Below are positions 15,994 to 25,488 of a DNA stretch of 64,000 nt, piece by piece. How positions within the stretch are numbered: position 1 is the stretch's first letter; the number at the start of each line of letters is the position of its first letter. A model generated the notes under the pieces. The model was not told where the DNA came from. It made no database searches and saw only the letters and a list, made by a program, of their open reading frames with translations. Source of the stretch: Neorhizobium sp. UBA3556. Its GTDB lineage: Bacteria > Pseudomonadota > Alphaproteobacteria > Rhizobiales > Rhizobiaceae. The stretch spans positions 1,054,001 through 1,118,000 of the forward strand of contig DFNX01000016.1 in NCBI GenBank assembly GCA_002376235.1, in the 5' to 3' direction. The position numbers and the translations under genes are program-made.

Positions 15994-18420
15994 TCAAGAG
16001 CGCATCCGGGACCCGTTTGCGTCAAACAGCGGCACCGGCTGCAGAAAGGCCGGTCGCATTTCTCCCAGAATTTCGATTTGCCATCCGGAAACCACCTCGG
16101 CTATCTCCCTGGGCACATAGCCCATCGCGACAGACACGCCGGATGCATGGGCATAACCGCCCGAAGTGACCCATCCCCTCACCTCGCCATCGAGCGATAT
16201 GGGCTCATCGCCAATGACGTCTGCATCCTTGGTATCAACGATCAGAGTGATAAGCCGAATCGTTCCGCCGGACGCCTTCTCGGCGAGTGCGGCCTGCTTT
16301 CCGATGAAATCCGCCTGCTTGCCATAGGAAATAAACCGGCCAAGCCCCGCTTCCAGCGGCCCGTAGAGCGGCCGATATTCCCGCGACCAACTGCCGAAGG
16401 ATTTTTCGACGCGAAGTGCATTGAGCGCGCGGAGACCGAAAAGCGAGATCCCGAATTCACGACCCGCCTCCATCAGCGCACCGAACAGATAGTGCAGGTA
16501 TTCCGGCTTCGTCCAGATTTCGTAGCCAAGATCGCCGGTGTAACTGACGCGCCCGAGGATGGCCGGCGCCATGCCGAGATCGATCTCGCGCACCGACATG
16601 AAGGGCAAGGCCTCATCCGACAGGTCGAGATGGGTCAGCTTCTGCAAGACATCACGTGCCTTCGGCCCAGCAACGGAAAGCCCCAGCAGCCCGAGATTGA
16701 GCGCCTCGACTTCCACTGAACCATCCTCCGGCAGATGCTGCTCGAACCAGCGCATGTGATAGTCCTCGGCAATGCCGGAACCAATCAGCAGAAATTCCTC
16801 ATCCTCAAGCGCAGCAAGCGTGAAATCACCGATCAGCTTGCCCGACTCGTTCAGCATCGGCGTCAGCGCCATTCGCCCTTCCGCCGGTATCTTGCCGGCC
16901 AGAATACCGTCCAGCCAGTCGCGCGCGCCCTCGCCGGCAATCAGATATTTTGCAAAACCCGAAATCTCCATCAGCCCGACGGAGGCGCGCACCGCCTTCG
17001 CCTCGTTTCCGACATGCTCGAAATCCGTAGAGCGCCGCCAGGAAAACGCATCCTTCACGCCCTCTGGTGCAAACCACAGCGGCGTCTCCAACCCATAGGA
17101 CGCGCCGAATATTGCACCGGCCGCCTTGAGCTTGTCATAGATCGGCGTTGTCAGCAGCGGCCGTGCGCCCGGCAATTCCTCGTTCGGAAAGCGGATGGAA
17201 AAACGGCGTGAGTAGTTCTCGCGTACCTTGGCATTGGTGTAGCCGAGCGTCGCGTAATCGCCGTAACGGCAGACATCCATGGCGAAAACGTCAAAACCCG
17301 GATCGCCGTTGATGATCCACTGGGCCAGCGCCAGACCGACACCGCCGCCCTGAGAAAATCCGGCCATGACCGCACAGGCCGACCAGAAATTCGTCATGCC
17401 GCGCACCGGCCCGACCAGCGGATTGCCATCCGGCGAGAAGGTGAAGGGGCCATTGATGATCGTCTTGATCCCGGCAGTATTGAACGCCGGGAAATGCCGG
17501 AACCCGATCTCAAGCTCGCCGGAAATCCGTTCGATATCCTCTGCCAGCAATTCGTGCCCGAATGTCCAAGGCGTCTCGATCGGCGACCACGGGCGGCAGT
17601 CCTTTTCATAGGTGCCCATCAGCATGCCGTTCCGTTCCTGGCGGATATAGATCTCGCCATCGAAATCGACACAATGCATCAGCTCGCGGCCGGACCTTTG
17701 GTTGAACTCGATCACCTCGGGCATGTCCTCGGTGATCAGATACATATGCTCCATGGCGAGCACCGGCAGTTCCAGCCCGACCATGCGCCCCACCTCGCGC
17801 GCCCACAGCCCTGCCGCGTTGACGACATGCTCGGCGCGGATCTCACCTTTATCGGTCAGCACCCGCCACATGCCGTCCGGCAGCTGGATCAGTTCTTCGA
17901 CCTTGGTGTGCAGATAAATATCCGCCCCATTCTTCTTCGCCGATTTCGCATAGGCATGCGTGGTGCCGTAAGGGTCGAGATGTCCCTCATGCGGATCGAA
18001 GACCGCGCCGACGAACTCCTTCGGATCGAGCAGCGGCATCATCTCATGCGCTTCCTCGACAGAGACGAGCCGCGCCTCGCCACCGGCATATTTGCCCTTG
18101 GCCAGCAGCGACTTGAACCAGTCGAACCGCTCGCTCGTCGCCGCCAGCATCAGGCCGGACGTCATGTGCAGCCCGATATCCTGGCCTGAATAGGCTTCGA
18201 TCTCCCTGTAGAGTTCGACAGTATATTTCTGCAGCTTGGCGACATTCGGATCGCCGTTGATCGTGTGCATGCCGCCCGCTGCATGCCAGGTAGAGCCGGA
18301 AGTGAGCTCGGACCGCTCGAGCAGAACCACGTCCGTCCAGCCGAATTTCGTCAGATGATAGAGGATGGAACATCCGACGACACCGCCGCCGATCACGACA
18401 ACCCGGGCATGGCTCTTCAT
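15994..18420 (-). CDS. FAD-dependent oxidoreductase with GcvT domain (dimethylglycine dehydrogenase-like)
   Basis: Flavoprotein of 808 aa in three parts. An N-terminal DAO domain has the dinucleotide motif VVIGGGVVGCSI (residues 7-18) and SGSTWHAAGG, whose His corresponds to the covalent FAD site in dimethylglycine/sarcosine dehydrogenases. Next is the FAO_M linker (about 370-425). The C-terminus is an aminomethyltransferase-like GcvT domain (about 430-800; GYEIWTKPEYLHYLFGALMEAG) that binds tetrahydrofolate and captures the methyl group. Probable reaction: oxidative demethylation of N,N-dimethylglycine (or sarcosine) to sarcosine (glycine). The adjacent sox operon would take the next step. 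Substrate choice between dimethylglycine and sarcosine is inferred from length and neighbours. Confidence 0.85.
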   Translation of the reverse strand: MKSHARVVVIGGGVVGCSILYHLTKFGWTDVVLLERSELTSGSTWHAAGGMHTINGDPNVAKLQKYTVELYREIEAYSGQDIGLHMTSGLMLAATSERFDWFKSLLAKGKYAGGEARLVSVEEAHEMMPLLDPKEFVGAVFDPHEGHLDPYGTTHAYAKSAKKNGADIYLHTKVEELIQLPDGMWRVLTDKGEIRAEHVVNAAGLWAREVGRMVGLELPVLAMEHMYLITEDMPEVIEFNQRSGRELMHCVDFDGEIYIRQERNGMLMGTYEKDCRPWSPIETPWTFGHELLAEDIERISGELEIGFRHFPAFNTAGIKTIINGPFTFSPDGNPLVGPVRGMTNFWSACAVMAGFSQGGGVGLALAQWIINGDPGFDVFAMDVCRYGDYATLGYTNAKVRENYSRRFSIRFPNEELPGARPLLTTPIYDKLKAAGAIFGASYGLETPLWFAPEGVKDAFSWRRSTDFEHVGNEAKAVRASVGLMEISGFAKYLIAGEGARDWLDGILAGKIPAEGRMALTPMLNESGKLIGDFTLAALEDEEFLLIGSGIAEDYHMRWFEQHLPEDGSVEVEALNLGLLGLSVAGPKARDVLQKLTHLDLSDEALPFMSVREIDLGMAPAILGRVSYTGDLGYEIWTKPEYLHYLFGALMEAGREFGISLFGLRALNALRVEKSFGSWSREYRPLYGPLEAGLGRFISYGKQADFIGKQAALAEKASGGTIRLITLIVDTKDADVIGDEPISLDGEVRGWVTSGGYAHASGVSVAMGYVPREIAEVVSGWQIEILGEMRPAFLQPVPLFDANGSRMRS

Positions 18421-18624
18421 TCAAATTCTCCGGTGAGAAAGACGAAAGATAGAGCGAACCTAGTGGGTCTCGCGGACAGCCAATAGGCTGTTCTGCGAAC
18501 TGGAATTTGTCGTTTCCGACATAGCGAATAGCCGGATTGCGTCATGGCAATGCGACGCGTGAAACTTATTTCGCGACGGCTACGTATAGGCCTTCATAAG
18601 TTCCAACAACCAAGGGGCCACACC

Positions 18625-18891
18625 ATGACGAGCGTATTGAGTTTCGACGAGCTTGTGGGCACGGTTCTGGCGGAAGCCCGTGCCTTGACGCCCCGCAACG
18701 CGATCGAGTTGGGCGTGATACATGGCTTCTGCCGCGATTTTGCCGAAACACAGGCCCCCGGCTATATCGACCTCTTAAGCCGGGTAGAAAGCCTGCAGGC
18801 ACTCGTGCCGGCGCTGGAAAGACACCCGGCACTTGTCTTGCCGGCATCGCCGGAAAAAGCCCTATGGAACTTCGTGCGCGAAAGCCGCTGA
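18625..18891 (+). CDS. Small conserved-looking hypothetical protein
   Basis: 88 aa from ATG at 18625, preceded by CAAGGGGCC. Upstream in-frame starts at 18544 lack a ribosome site. The product (MTSVLSFDELVGTVLAEARA...) is soluble and helical, with no Cys pairs, membrane segment or recognised domain. It sits alone on the plus strand between the dimethylglycine dehydrogenase-like gene and soxG, ending 4 nt before the soxG stop (convergent). No function is assigned. Confidence 0.5.
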   Translation: MTSVLSFDELVGTVLAEARALTPRNAIELGVIHGFCRDFAETQAPGYIDLLSRVESLQALVPALERHPALVLPASPEKALWNFVRESR

Positions 18892-18894
18892 AAA

Positions 18895-19446
18895 TCAACT
18901 GTCCGCAAAAGCGGCAGTCAGCGCGAACTCGCGCCCCATCTCCATCATCTCCTCGAAGACCGAGCCTGCGAACGAACGCGGCACGATGATCTCGAATGTA
19001 TCGGCCCCCGTACGGGCCAGATTGGCCGCCACATGACAGCACAGCATGTTGGCCGAAGCGCCGATGGAAAATGCATGGGAATGCAGATCCACCGCCACGC
19101 ATTTCACCAGGATTTTGCGGACATTCGGCCCGGAAATCCGAAGCATCACTCGGCCATCGCTCTGATCGACGGTCGAGGCTTCGGCGATCTCGCCTAAAAG
19201 GTTCTCGACCACTGCAGCACCAGATGCCATCGAGACGACCAGCCACTCGCCCGGCGAGCAATTGCGCAAGTGAACATCCTCAACGGACGTCAATGCGGTC
19301 TCGACGGAATCTTCGCTTCCGCGATGCGCCAGAACCGAAAAAATCGCCGGGCGCCGGATGACGGACAGATGGTTCGGATTGGCCTTGGCCTCGAAGCCCG
19401 CGAGATAATCTTCCAGCACATGCCGGTAATAGAGAGTGAGCGACAT
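18895..19446 (-). CDS. soxG: Sarcosine oxidase gamma subunit SoxG
   Basis: 183 aa, the smallest-but-one subunit of heterotetrameric sarcosine oxidase, with a fold related to the GcvT N-terminus. The blocks LRNCSPGEWLVVS, GRVMLRISGPNVRKILVKCVAVDLH and ADTFEIIVPRSFAGSVFEEM fit SoxG. It starts 6 bp after soxA ends. Last gene of soxBDAG. Confidence 0.92.
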   Translation of the reverse strand: MSLTLYYRHVLEDYLAGFEAKANPNHLSVIRRPAIFSVLAHRGSEDSVETALTSVEDVHLRNCSPGEWLVVSMASGAAVVENLLGEIAEASTVDQSDGRVMLRISGPNVRKILVKCVAVDLHSHAFSIGASANMLCCHVAANLARTGADTFEIIVPRSFAGSVFEEMMEMGREFALTAAFADS

Positions 19447-19452
19447 GATGGC

Positions 19453-22410
19453 CTACCCCTGAAGCTTGCGGTTGCCGGGATCGACGAAGACGGGTGGGCA
19501 GACCTGCGCCAGCACCTCTTTTCCGCGCAATCCATCCCAGACGACGATGGTTTCGCCATAGCGTTCCCGGCCGGATTTCAGCATGGCCAGGCCGATCGTA
19601 TGACCAAGCGTCGGCGAATGGCAGACCGAGGAAACCCAGCCTTGATCGCTTGCCATAGAAGGCGTCACGTCTTCCTTCAGCAGATGTGCACCGGCCAGAA
19701 ATTCCTCGAGTTTTTCCAGCGGCCTCAGCCCAACGAGCTGCAGCCGGTCGGCGGCGGTGAGGCCGAAGCGGCTGGACTGTCTCTTGCCGATGAAATCCGG
19801 TTTCTGCAGCGCCATCATACGGCCAAGGCCGAGATCGTCCGGCGTCGTGCGGCCATCCATCTCGCTGTGGGTGACGAAACCCTTCTCGATGCGCAGGACA
19901 TTGAGCGTTTCGACGCCATAGGCGCAGATTCCCTCGTCCTTTCCGACCTCCATGATCGCATCCGCGACCGCCTCACCGTAACCGGCGGGAACAGCAAGCT
20001 CGTAAGCCAGCTCGCCCGAAAACGAGATGCGGAACAACCGCGCCTTCAGCCCCCCACGCAGCGTCACTGGTCTGGCGGCAAGATAAGGGAAGGCCGCATC
20101 GGAAATATCGTCCTCCACCACCCGGCTCATGATCGTCCGGGCGCGGGGGCCGGCAAGCGACATCTGCGCCCACTGATCCGTGACGGAGACGAAGCGAACA
20201 TCGAGTTCGGGCCAGAAGGTCTGCGATGCAAATTCCAGATGCGCCATGACCTCCGCCGCATAGGCGGTTGTCGTGGTCATCACGTAGTGGTTTTCGGCAA
20301 GCCGGCTCGTCGTGCCGTCGTCGAAGATCATTCCGTCCTCGCGCAACATCAAACCATACCGCGCCCTGCCGACCGGCAGTTTGAGGAAATTGTTGCAATA
20401 GATGCGGTTCAGGAACTCCGCCGCGTGCCTGCCGAAAATCTCGATCTTGCCGAGCGTCGAGACATCGCAAAGCCCGGCATTGCTGCGGACATTTTTGACC
20501 TCTCGGTCGACGCTTTCGCGCCAGCCATTCTCCCCCGCCCGCGCAAACCAGGCGGAGCGATGCCACAGACCGGCCTCGACAAAGGTTGCGCCGTTCTTTT
20601 TCGCCCATTCATGCAGCGGCGAGGTGCGGACAGGAGCGGCATGTTCACCGCGCGATGTTCCAGCCAGAGCGCCGAAGGAGACCGGCGTATAGAACGGCCG
20701 GAAGGTCGTGGTGCCTATCTCGGCTGGCGAAACGCCGCGCATGCCGGCAACGATACCAACCGTGTTGACGCCGCCAAGCTTGCCCTGATCGGTCGCCATG
20801 CCGGTGGTCGTGTAGCGCTTGGTATGCTCGATATGGCCAAACCCTTCGCGCTGGGCGAGCCCGAGATCGCTGACAGCCACCTCGTTCTGGAAGTCGACGA
20901 AGGCTTTGTCTTTCGCCCCCGGCACGTACCAGACCGGCGCAAAGGCCGGATCGTATTCGCCTTCCACCTCGGGAATATTCATCTCGTAGGCGGCAAGGCC
21001 GAGTTCGCGCGCAAGCGCTGTGGCTTTATCAGCACCATCTTTCAGGCAGGCCGAAATCGTCTCGGCACCCGCAGCGGAACCGGCGGCGATGAAGGCAGAG
21101 CCGACATCCGGCGCCATGAAGGCCTGGGCCTCGTCGGACCATACGGGCTTTGCGCCGCGCTGGCACATCAGATGCACGATCGGCGACCATCCCCCTGAGA
21201 TCGCCAGCGCATCGCAAGCGATCTCTTCCTGAAAACCCGACCGTTCGGCAATCAGCGCATCGATACGCTTGCCGCCCTTCGTGCTGACAACGCCGCCATT
21301 GCGGATCACCCTAACGCCCTCCGGCGCGGTATCAGCCGACTGCGCGCGCGCATCGATGATCGCCGTAACATCGACACCGGCAGCCACCAGATCGACTGCT
21401 GTGCGATAACCCGATCCGCCATTGGTGAAGACGGCAACCTTGCCGCCCGCTGCCACGCCGTAACGATTGGCATAGGTGCGCATCGCGCTCGCCGTCATCA
21501 CGCCTGGCTTGTCGTTGCCGCCGAAAACCAGCGGTCGTTCTTCCGAGCCGGACGCCAGGATGGCGCGCTTGGCGACAATACGCCAAAGCCGTTCCAACGG
21601 CAGGTCGGGCGATGGCAATGCCACATGTTTCTGCACCCGCTCGACGGCACCGAAAACCATATCGTCATACCAGCCGAAAACGGTAGTGCGCGGCATCAGC
21701 GTCACATTCGGCAGCGCCGCCAGTTCATCGATAATCGTTCGGGCGAAATCGGCAGCAGCAACCCCGCCAACAGAGGCACTTTCCGACAGAAGCGATCCGC
21801 CAAGCCGAAAACCTTCGTCCGCAAGGATAACCCGTGCGCCGGCGCGTCCTGCAGCAAGCGCGGCCATCAGGCCCGCGGGACCGGAACCGATGACCAACAG
21901 ATCGCAATGCGCCCAGGATTTCTCGTAGCGGTCCGGATCGGCCTGCATCACGAGCTTGCCGAGACCGGCCGCGCGACGGATTACCGGCTCGTAGAGTTTT
22001 TCCCAGAGCGCTGCCGGCCACATGAAGGTCTTGTAGTAGAAGCCAGCACCCAGCATCGGCGAAAGCAGGCCGTTTATCGCGCCGATATCGAAGGACAACG
22101 AAGGCCAGCGGTTCTGGCTGAACGCAGTCAGCCCGTCGTAAAGCTCGGCAACGGTCGCGCGTACATTCGGCTCGGCCCGCGCGCCGGAACCGATTGTCAT
22201 CAGCGCATTCGGCTCAGCAGAGCCGGCCGTCACCGGCCCGCGCGGGCGATGATATTTGAAGCTGCGGCCCATCAGCATCTGGTCGTTGGCAAGGAGGGCA
22301 GACGCGAGCGTATCTCCCTCGAAACCCTTGTAGGTCTTGCCGTCGAACGTGAAGCTAAGCGGCTGGCCGCGATTGACCCGGCCGGCGGATCCAAGACGAT
22401 AGGAGGTCAT
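19453..22410 (-). CDS. soxA: Sarcosine oxidase alpha subunit SoxA
   Basis: 985 aa, the NAD- and folate-binding large subunit. Domains in order: an N-terminal Fer2_4-like domain (about 10-110; GRSFKYHRPRGPVTAGSAEPNALM), a pyridine-nucleotide/FAD Rossmann module (about 170-440; LLVIGSGPAGLMAALAAGRAG), then a C-terminal GcvT-like folate domain (about 600-970). The complex oxidises sarcosine to glycine, yielding methylene-tetrahydrofolate and hydrogen peroxide. The ATG overlaps the soxD stop by 4 nt. Length and order match the canonical enzyme. Confidence 0.96.
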   Translation of the reverse strand: MTSYRLGSAGRVNRGQPLSFTFDGKTYKGFEGDTLASALLANDQMLMGRSFKYHRPRGPVTAGSAEPNALMTIGSGARAEPNVRATVAELYDGLTAFSQNRWPSLSFDIGAINGLLSPMLGAGFYYKTFMWPAALWEKLYEPVIRRAAGLGKLVMQADPDRYEKSWAHCDLLVIGSGPAGLMAALAAGRAGARVILADEGFRLGGSLLSESASVGGVAAADFARTIIDELAALPNVTLMPRTTVFGWYDDMVFGAVERVQKHVALPSPDLPLERLWRIVAKRAILASGSEERPLVFGGNDKPGVMTASAMRTYANRYGVAAGGKVAVFTNGGSGYRTAVDLVAAGVDVTAIIDARAQSADTAPEGVRVIRNGGVVSTKGGKRIDALIAERSGFQEEIACDALAISGGWSPIVHLMCQRGAKPVWSDEAQAFMAPDVGSAFIAAGSAAGAETISACLKDGADKATALARELGLAAYEMNIPEVEGEYDPAFAPVWYVPGAKDKAFVDFQNEVAVSDLGLAQREGFGHIEHTKRYTTTGMATDQGKLGGVNTVGIVAGMRGVSPAEIGTTTFRPFYTPVSFGALAGTSRGEHAAPVRTSPLHEWAKKNGATFVEAGLWHRSAWFARAGENGWRESVDREVKNVRSNAGLCDVSTLGKIEIFGRHAAEFLNRIYCNNFLKLPVGRARYGLMLREDGMIFDDGTTSRLAENHYVMTTTTAYAAEVMAHLEFASQTFWPELDVRFVSVTDQWAQMSLAGPRARTIMSRVVEDDISDAAFPYLAARPVTLRGGLKARLFRISFSGELAYELAVPAGYGEAVADAIMEVGKDEGICAYGVETLNVLRIEKGFVTHSEMDGRTTPDDLGLGRMMALQKPDFIGKRQSSRFGLTAADRLQLVGLRPLEKLEEFLAGAHLLKEDVTPSMASDQGWVSSVCHSPTLGHTIGLAMLKSGRERYGETIVVWDGLRGKEVLAQVCPPVFVDPGNRKLQG

Positions 22411-22679
22411 TCGCTTGGCTCCCTGGTCGCTGCGGCATCGACGACACTGAACACGTCATGGGTCACGTTATCGCGCTCGACGATCAGAAAGCGACGACAG
22501 CCACCGGCATGATGCCAGTATTCCTGATATCGGCCTTTCGGGTTTTCCCGCAGATAGACGTAGGCGTGCCACTCCTCCTCGCTCGCGGCAGGATGCGGGC
22601 GCGCCAGCGCCGTGCCGCGAATGGAAAACTCTTCCTTGGGTCTGGTGCCGCAATGCGGACAGGTAATGAGGCTTGCCAT
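22407..22679 (-). CDS. soxD: Sarcosine oxidase delta subunit SoxD
   Basis: 90 aa zinc-binding subunit. The N-terminal CPHCG (residues 7-11) and downstream His and Cys (HHAGGCRRF) supply the zinc ligands. The block YLRENPKGRYQEYWHHAGGCRR is the SoxD hallmark. It lies 8 bp after soxB and overlaps soxA by 4 nt. Confidence 0.95.
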   Translation of the reverse strand: MASLITCPHCGTRPKEEFSIRGTALARPHPAASEEEWHAYVYLRENPKGRYQEYWHHAGGCRRFLIVERDNVTHDVFSVVDAAATREPSE

Positions 22680-22687
22680 GGACTATC

Positions 22688-23941
22688 TCAATGAATGTTC
22701 GGCTGGGGGCCTTTGCCCGCTTCGTCGATCATGTGGCCGCGCTCGAAGCGGTCGAGCCGCAGGAAGCGCGAAACATGGTGGCTCTCGTTCTTGGCGATCA
22801 GATGGGCGAAACAGAAGCCCGAGGCAGGCGTCGCCTTGAAGCCGCCGTAACACCATCCCGCATTGAGGTAGAGATTGTCGATCGGCGTCCGGTCGATGAT
22901 CGGCGAACCGTCCATCGACATATCCATCACACCGCCCCAGGAGCGCAGCACCTTGGCGCGCGAAAGGCCGGGGATCAGCGAGACACCCTCCTCCATCGTA
23001 TGCTCGACGGTCGCCAGATTGCCGCGCTGGGCATAGGACGAATAATAGTCGATGTCGGCACCGAAGACCAAGCCGCCCTTGTCGGATTGCGAGATGTAGA
23101 AATGCCCGGCACCATAGACGATCACATGGTCGATCGCCGGTTTGATCCCTTCGGAGACGAAGGCTTGCAGCACATGGGTCTCGATCGGCAGTTCCAGCCC
23201 CGCCATGCGCGCTGTCTCGGAGGAATAGCCGGCCGTCGCCAGCGCCAGCTTGTTGCAGCCGATAAAACCCTTGTTGGTGTCGACGCCCGTCACCCGCCCC
23301 TGCTCGTCGCGACGGATGGCATTCACCTCGCAATGCTGGATGATATCGACGCCGCGCATGTCGGCACCGCGCGCATAGCCCCAGGCGACCGCATCGTGCC
23401 GCACCGTTCCGCCGCGCTTCTGCAGCAGGCCGGCAAGGATCGGGAAGCGAGCGTGGTCGTAATTCAGGTAAGGCATCAACGTCTGAAGCTGCTTGCGGTC
23501 GAGCATTTCCGCATCGACCCCGTGCATGCGCATGGCGTTGCCTCGCCGCGCATAGGCATCGCGCTGCCCGTCGGAATGCGCCAGCATCATCACGCCGCGC
23601 TGGCTGACCATGGCATTATAATTGAAATCCTGCTCAAGCCCTTCCCATAGCTTCAACGAAAACTCGTAGAACGGGATATTGCCTTCGAGCAGATAGTTGG
23701 AACGGATGATCGTCGTATTCCGGCCGACATTTCCCGAGCCGATATAGCCTTTTTCCAGCACCGCGATATTGGTGATGCCGAATTCCTTGGCGAGGTAATA
23801 GGCCGTCGACAGGCCGTGCCCGCCGCCGCCGACAATGATCACATCGTAATGCGGTTTCGGCTCAGGCTCACGCCAGGCCGGTTTCCACAGCCGGTTGCCC
23901 GAAAGCGCCTGCTTGATGATCGAATATGCCGAATATCGCAT
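22688..23941 (-). CDS. soxB: Sarcosine oxidase beta subunit SoxB
   Basis: 417 aa flavin subunit; sarcosine is oxidised here. The frame is open back to 24127, but ATG at 23941 (MRYSAYSIIKQALSG) gives the canonical length and N-terminus. The Rossmann motif DVIIVGGGGHGLSTAYYLA and SGNVGRNTTIIRSNYLLEGN are diagnostic. First gene of soxBDAG. The 272 bp upstream, shared with the divergent DUF2793 gene, must hold the promoter; no operator was recognised. Together with the dimethylglycine dehydrogenase-like gene this supports betaine to glycine catabolism. Confidence 0.95.
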   Translation of the reverse strand: MRYSAYSIIKQALSGNRLWKPAWREPEPKPHYDVIIVGGGGHGLSTAYYLAKEFGITNIAVLEKGYIGSGNVGRNTTIIRSNYLLEGNIPFYEFSLKLWEGLEQDFNYNAMVSQRGVMMLAHSDGQRDAYARRGNAMRMHGVDAEMLDRKQLQTLMPYLNYDHARFPILAGLLQKRGGTVRHDAVAWGYARGADMRGVDIIQHCEVNAIRRDEQGRVTGVDTNKGFIGCNKLALATAGYSSETARMAGLELPIETHVLQAFVSEGIKPAIDHVIVYGAGHFYISQSDKGGLVFGADIDYYSSYAQRGNLATVEHTMEEGVSLIPGLSRAKVLRSWGGVMDMSMDGSPIIDRTPIDNLYLNAGWCYGGFKATPASGFCFAHLIAKNESHHVSRFLRLDRFERGHMIDEAGKGPQPNIH

Positions 23942-24213
23942 CCATCCGTCCCGTTCATGTCCGGTCCACCTTCGCATATGCGGGGATAAGGACAAGCGCA
24001 ATGAGGACACCAACCGTTCCGTTTGCGACAACTTTCCCTGCATCATCAGGCTGTTGCGCCGATAGGACGCAGCCCTTTTTGCAGTCCCTCGAAGCAGACC
24101 GCGGGGATGAATAGCAAGGTCGCGCAAGTGCTTTCAATAGCTTGGCCTCAACTTCGTCCCCGCATCACCGGCACGGCCATAAAATCCGGCAGACATGATT
24201 TCCGGAGATAACC

Positions 24214-25245
24214 ATGAGCGACCGCACCACCAATCTCGACATGCCTTTCATAATGCCCTCGCAGGCACAGAAACACGTCACCCATAACCAGGCCCTGATG
24301 CTGCTGGATGCGATCGTTCAGCTTTGCGTGATCGGTGAAAGCGGCAGCCCTCCGGAGACACCTGAGCCCGGCGATCGCTTCGTCGTCGCAACCGCCGCCA
24401 CGGATGCATGGAACAGTCGCGACGGCCAGATCGCCATCTGGCAGGATGGCTACTGGGCCTTTGCAAAGCCGGGCACAGGCTGGCGGGCCTGGTTCGAGAC
24501 GGCCGGCAGGCTGAAAGTCTTCGATGGATCCGCATGGCAGGATCTGCCTCTGCCCGAAAATGCCGGCGTCGAGACGCTCGGCATCTCTGCTTCCGCCGAC
24601 GAAACCAACAGGCTCTCCCTCTCCTCTCCGGCCAGCCTGTTCAATCATGCAGGCGACAGCCATCGGCTGAAGATCAACAAGGCCGCGGCAGCAGACACGG
24701 CAACGCTGCTCTTTCAATCCGGCTGGACCGGACACGCTGAAATGGGACTGGCGGGAAATACCGACTTCTCCATCAAGGTCAGCGATGGCTCGGAATGGAA
24801 AACGGGTCTGGCGATCGACAATGGCGGTCGCGTCACGAAGCCGAACCAGCCCGCGGCCTTGGCCTATCGTAGTGGAACCACATTTGCCCCAACCGCGGGA
24901 CAGCAGAGCGGCCTGTCGAACTTCGCACTGAACCAGGGCGGCTTCACGCTTGGGTCGGCTACTGCAGGTGGCGGCAACACGCTCGTTGTTCCAGCCATGG
25001 GTCTCTACCTTGTCGCCCTCACCCTGTCGCTGGCCACGGCATCAGCCGCCTACAGCGTCACGGTTTCGCGCAATGGTAGTTCCGAGGTCCTGAGGATTGC
25101 CGGATCAGCAAGCAATACCACGACATTGTCGTCCTGCGCCATCGCTCAACTACAACAAGGGGATACGCTGACATTCAGCCACTCCGGTTCCGCCATGTTC
25201 AATGCCGGCGCGACCGGAACTATCCTTTCAGTCGCAATGATTTAG
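24214..25245 (+). CDS. DUF2793 domain protein with C-terminal C1q-like domain (phage-tail-like)
   Basis: 343 aa. Residues about 1-90 match DUF2793 (LDMPFIMPSQAQKHVTHNQALMLLDA and GDRFVVATAATDAWN), a domain otherwise found in phage and gene-transfer-agent tail or host-attachment proteins. The middle (about 150-215) is loosely repetitive. The last 130 residues are rich in Ser/Thr/Gly/Ala with short beta strands (VPAMGLYLVALTLSL ... GTILSVAMI), resembling the C1q/TNF-type jelly roll at the tip of some tail fibres. There is no signal peptide. It is alone: no capsid, portal or integrase gene is adjacent. A hairpin downstream probably terminates it. The fold assignment of the C-terminus is inference. 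Confidence 0.75.
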   Translation: MSDRTTNLDMPFIMPSQAQKHVTHNQALMLLDAIVQLCVIGESGSPPETPEPGDRFVVATAATDAWNSRDGQIAIWQDGYWAFAKPGTGWRAWFETAGRLKVFDGSAWQDLPLPENAGVETLGISASADETNRLSLSSPASLFNHAGDSHRLKINKAAAADTATLLFQSGWTGHAEMGLAGNTDFSIKVSDGSEWKTGLAIDNGGRVTKPNQPAALAYRSGTTFAPTAGQQSGLSNFALNQGGFTLGSATAGGGNTLVVPAMGLYLVALTLSLATASAAYSVTVSRNGSSEVLRIAGSASNTTTLSSCAIAQLQQGDTLTFSHSGSAMFNAGATGTILSVAMI

Positions 25246-25331
25246 CGAAAAAACTTCAAAAAATGATACAGGCCCGTGCCAAATTCGCACAGCCGGAAGC
25301 GCCCAATTCATTTTTTTTGCCCTTCCCCCCT

Positions 25332-25357
25332 CCCCTGCAAGCCCTATTTTGCAGGGG
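25332..25357 (+). terminator. Hairpin downstream of the DUF2793 gene
   Basis: Stem CCCCTGCAA (25332-25340) / TTGCAGGGG (25349-25357) with an 8-nt loop, about 90 bp after the stop. No T-run follows, so terminator activity is uncertain. Confidence 0.45.
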
Positions 25358-25421
25358 ATTGAGGGCTAAAGCACAGAAAAAATACGACCTTTGCGAGTTA
25401 GGTCACATTTGCGGAACCTGT

Positions 25422-25436
25422 TTAGTCAAATGTTAA
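25422..25436. promoter_or_regulatory. Candidate CtrA box upstream of sciP
   Basis: TTAG-N7-TTAA, one mismatch to the CtrA consensus TTAA-N7-TTAA, ending 52 bp before the sciP ATG. sciP is a CtrA-activated gene in Caulobacter. A nearby AGGTCACA (25400-25407) also occurs in the ctrA leader repeat. Confidence 0.5.
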
Positions 25437-25488
25437 AACTGCCGGACTAGGCTCTCCGGCGTGGTCTTGTGTTGTGTAGAGAGTTCCA

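Noticed and set aside
19270..21198. Long plus-strand open frame (642 codons) opposite soxA
   Set aside because: It runs antisense through conserved SoxA domains. GC-rich coding DNA often leaves the complementary strand open; it has no recognisable domain and no ribosome site.
24214..25245. Prophage remnant hypothesis for the DUF2793 region
   Set aside because: No integrase, capsid, portal, lysis gene or attachment repeats were seen on either side, so a whole prophage is not supported.
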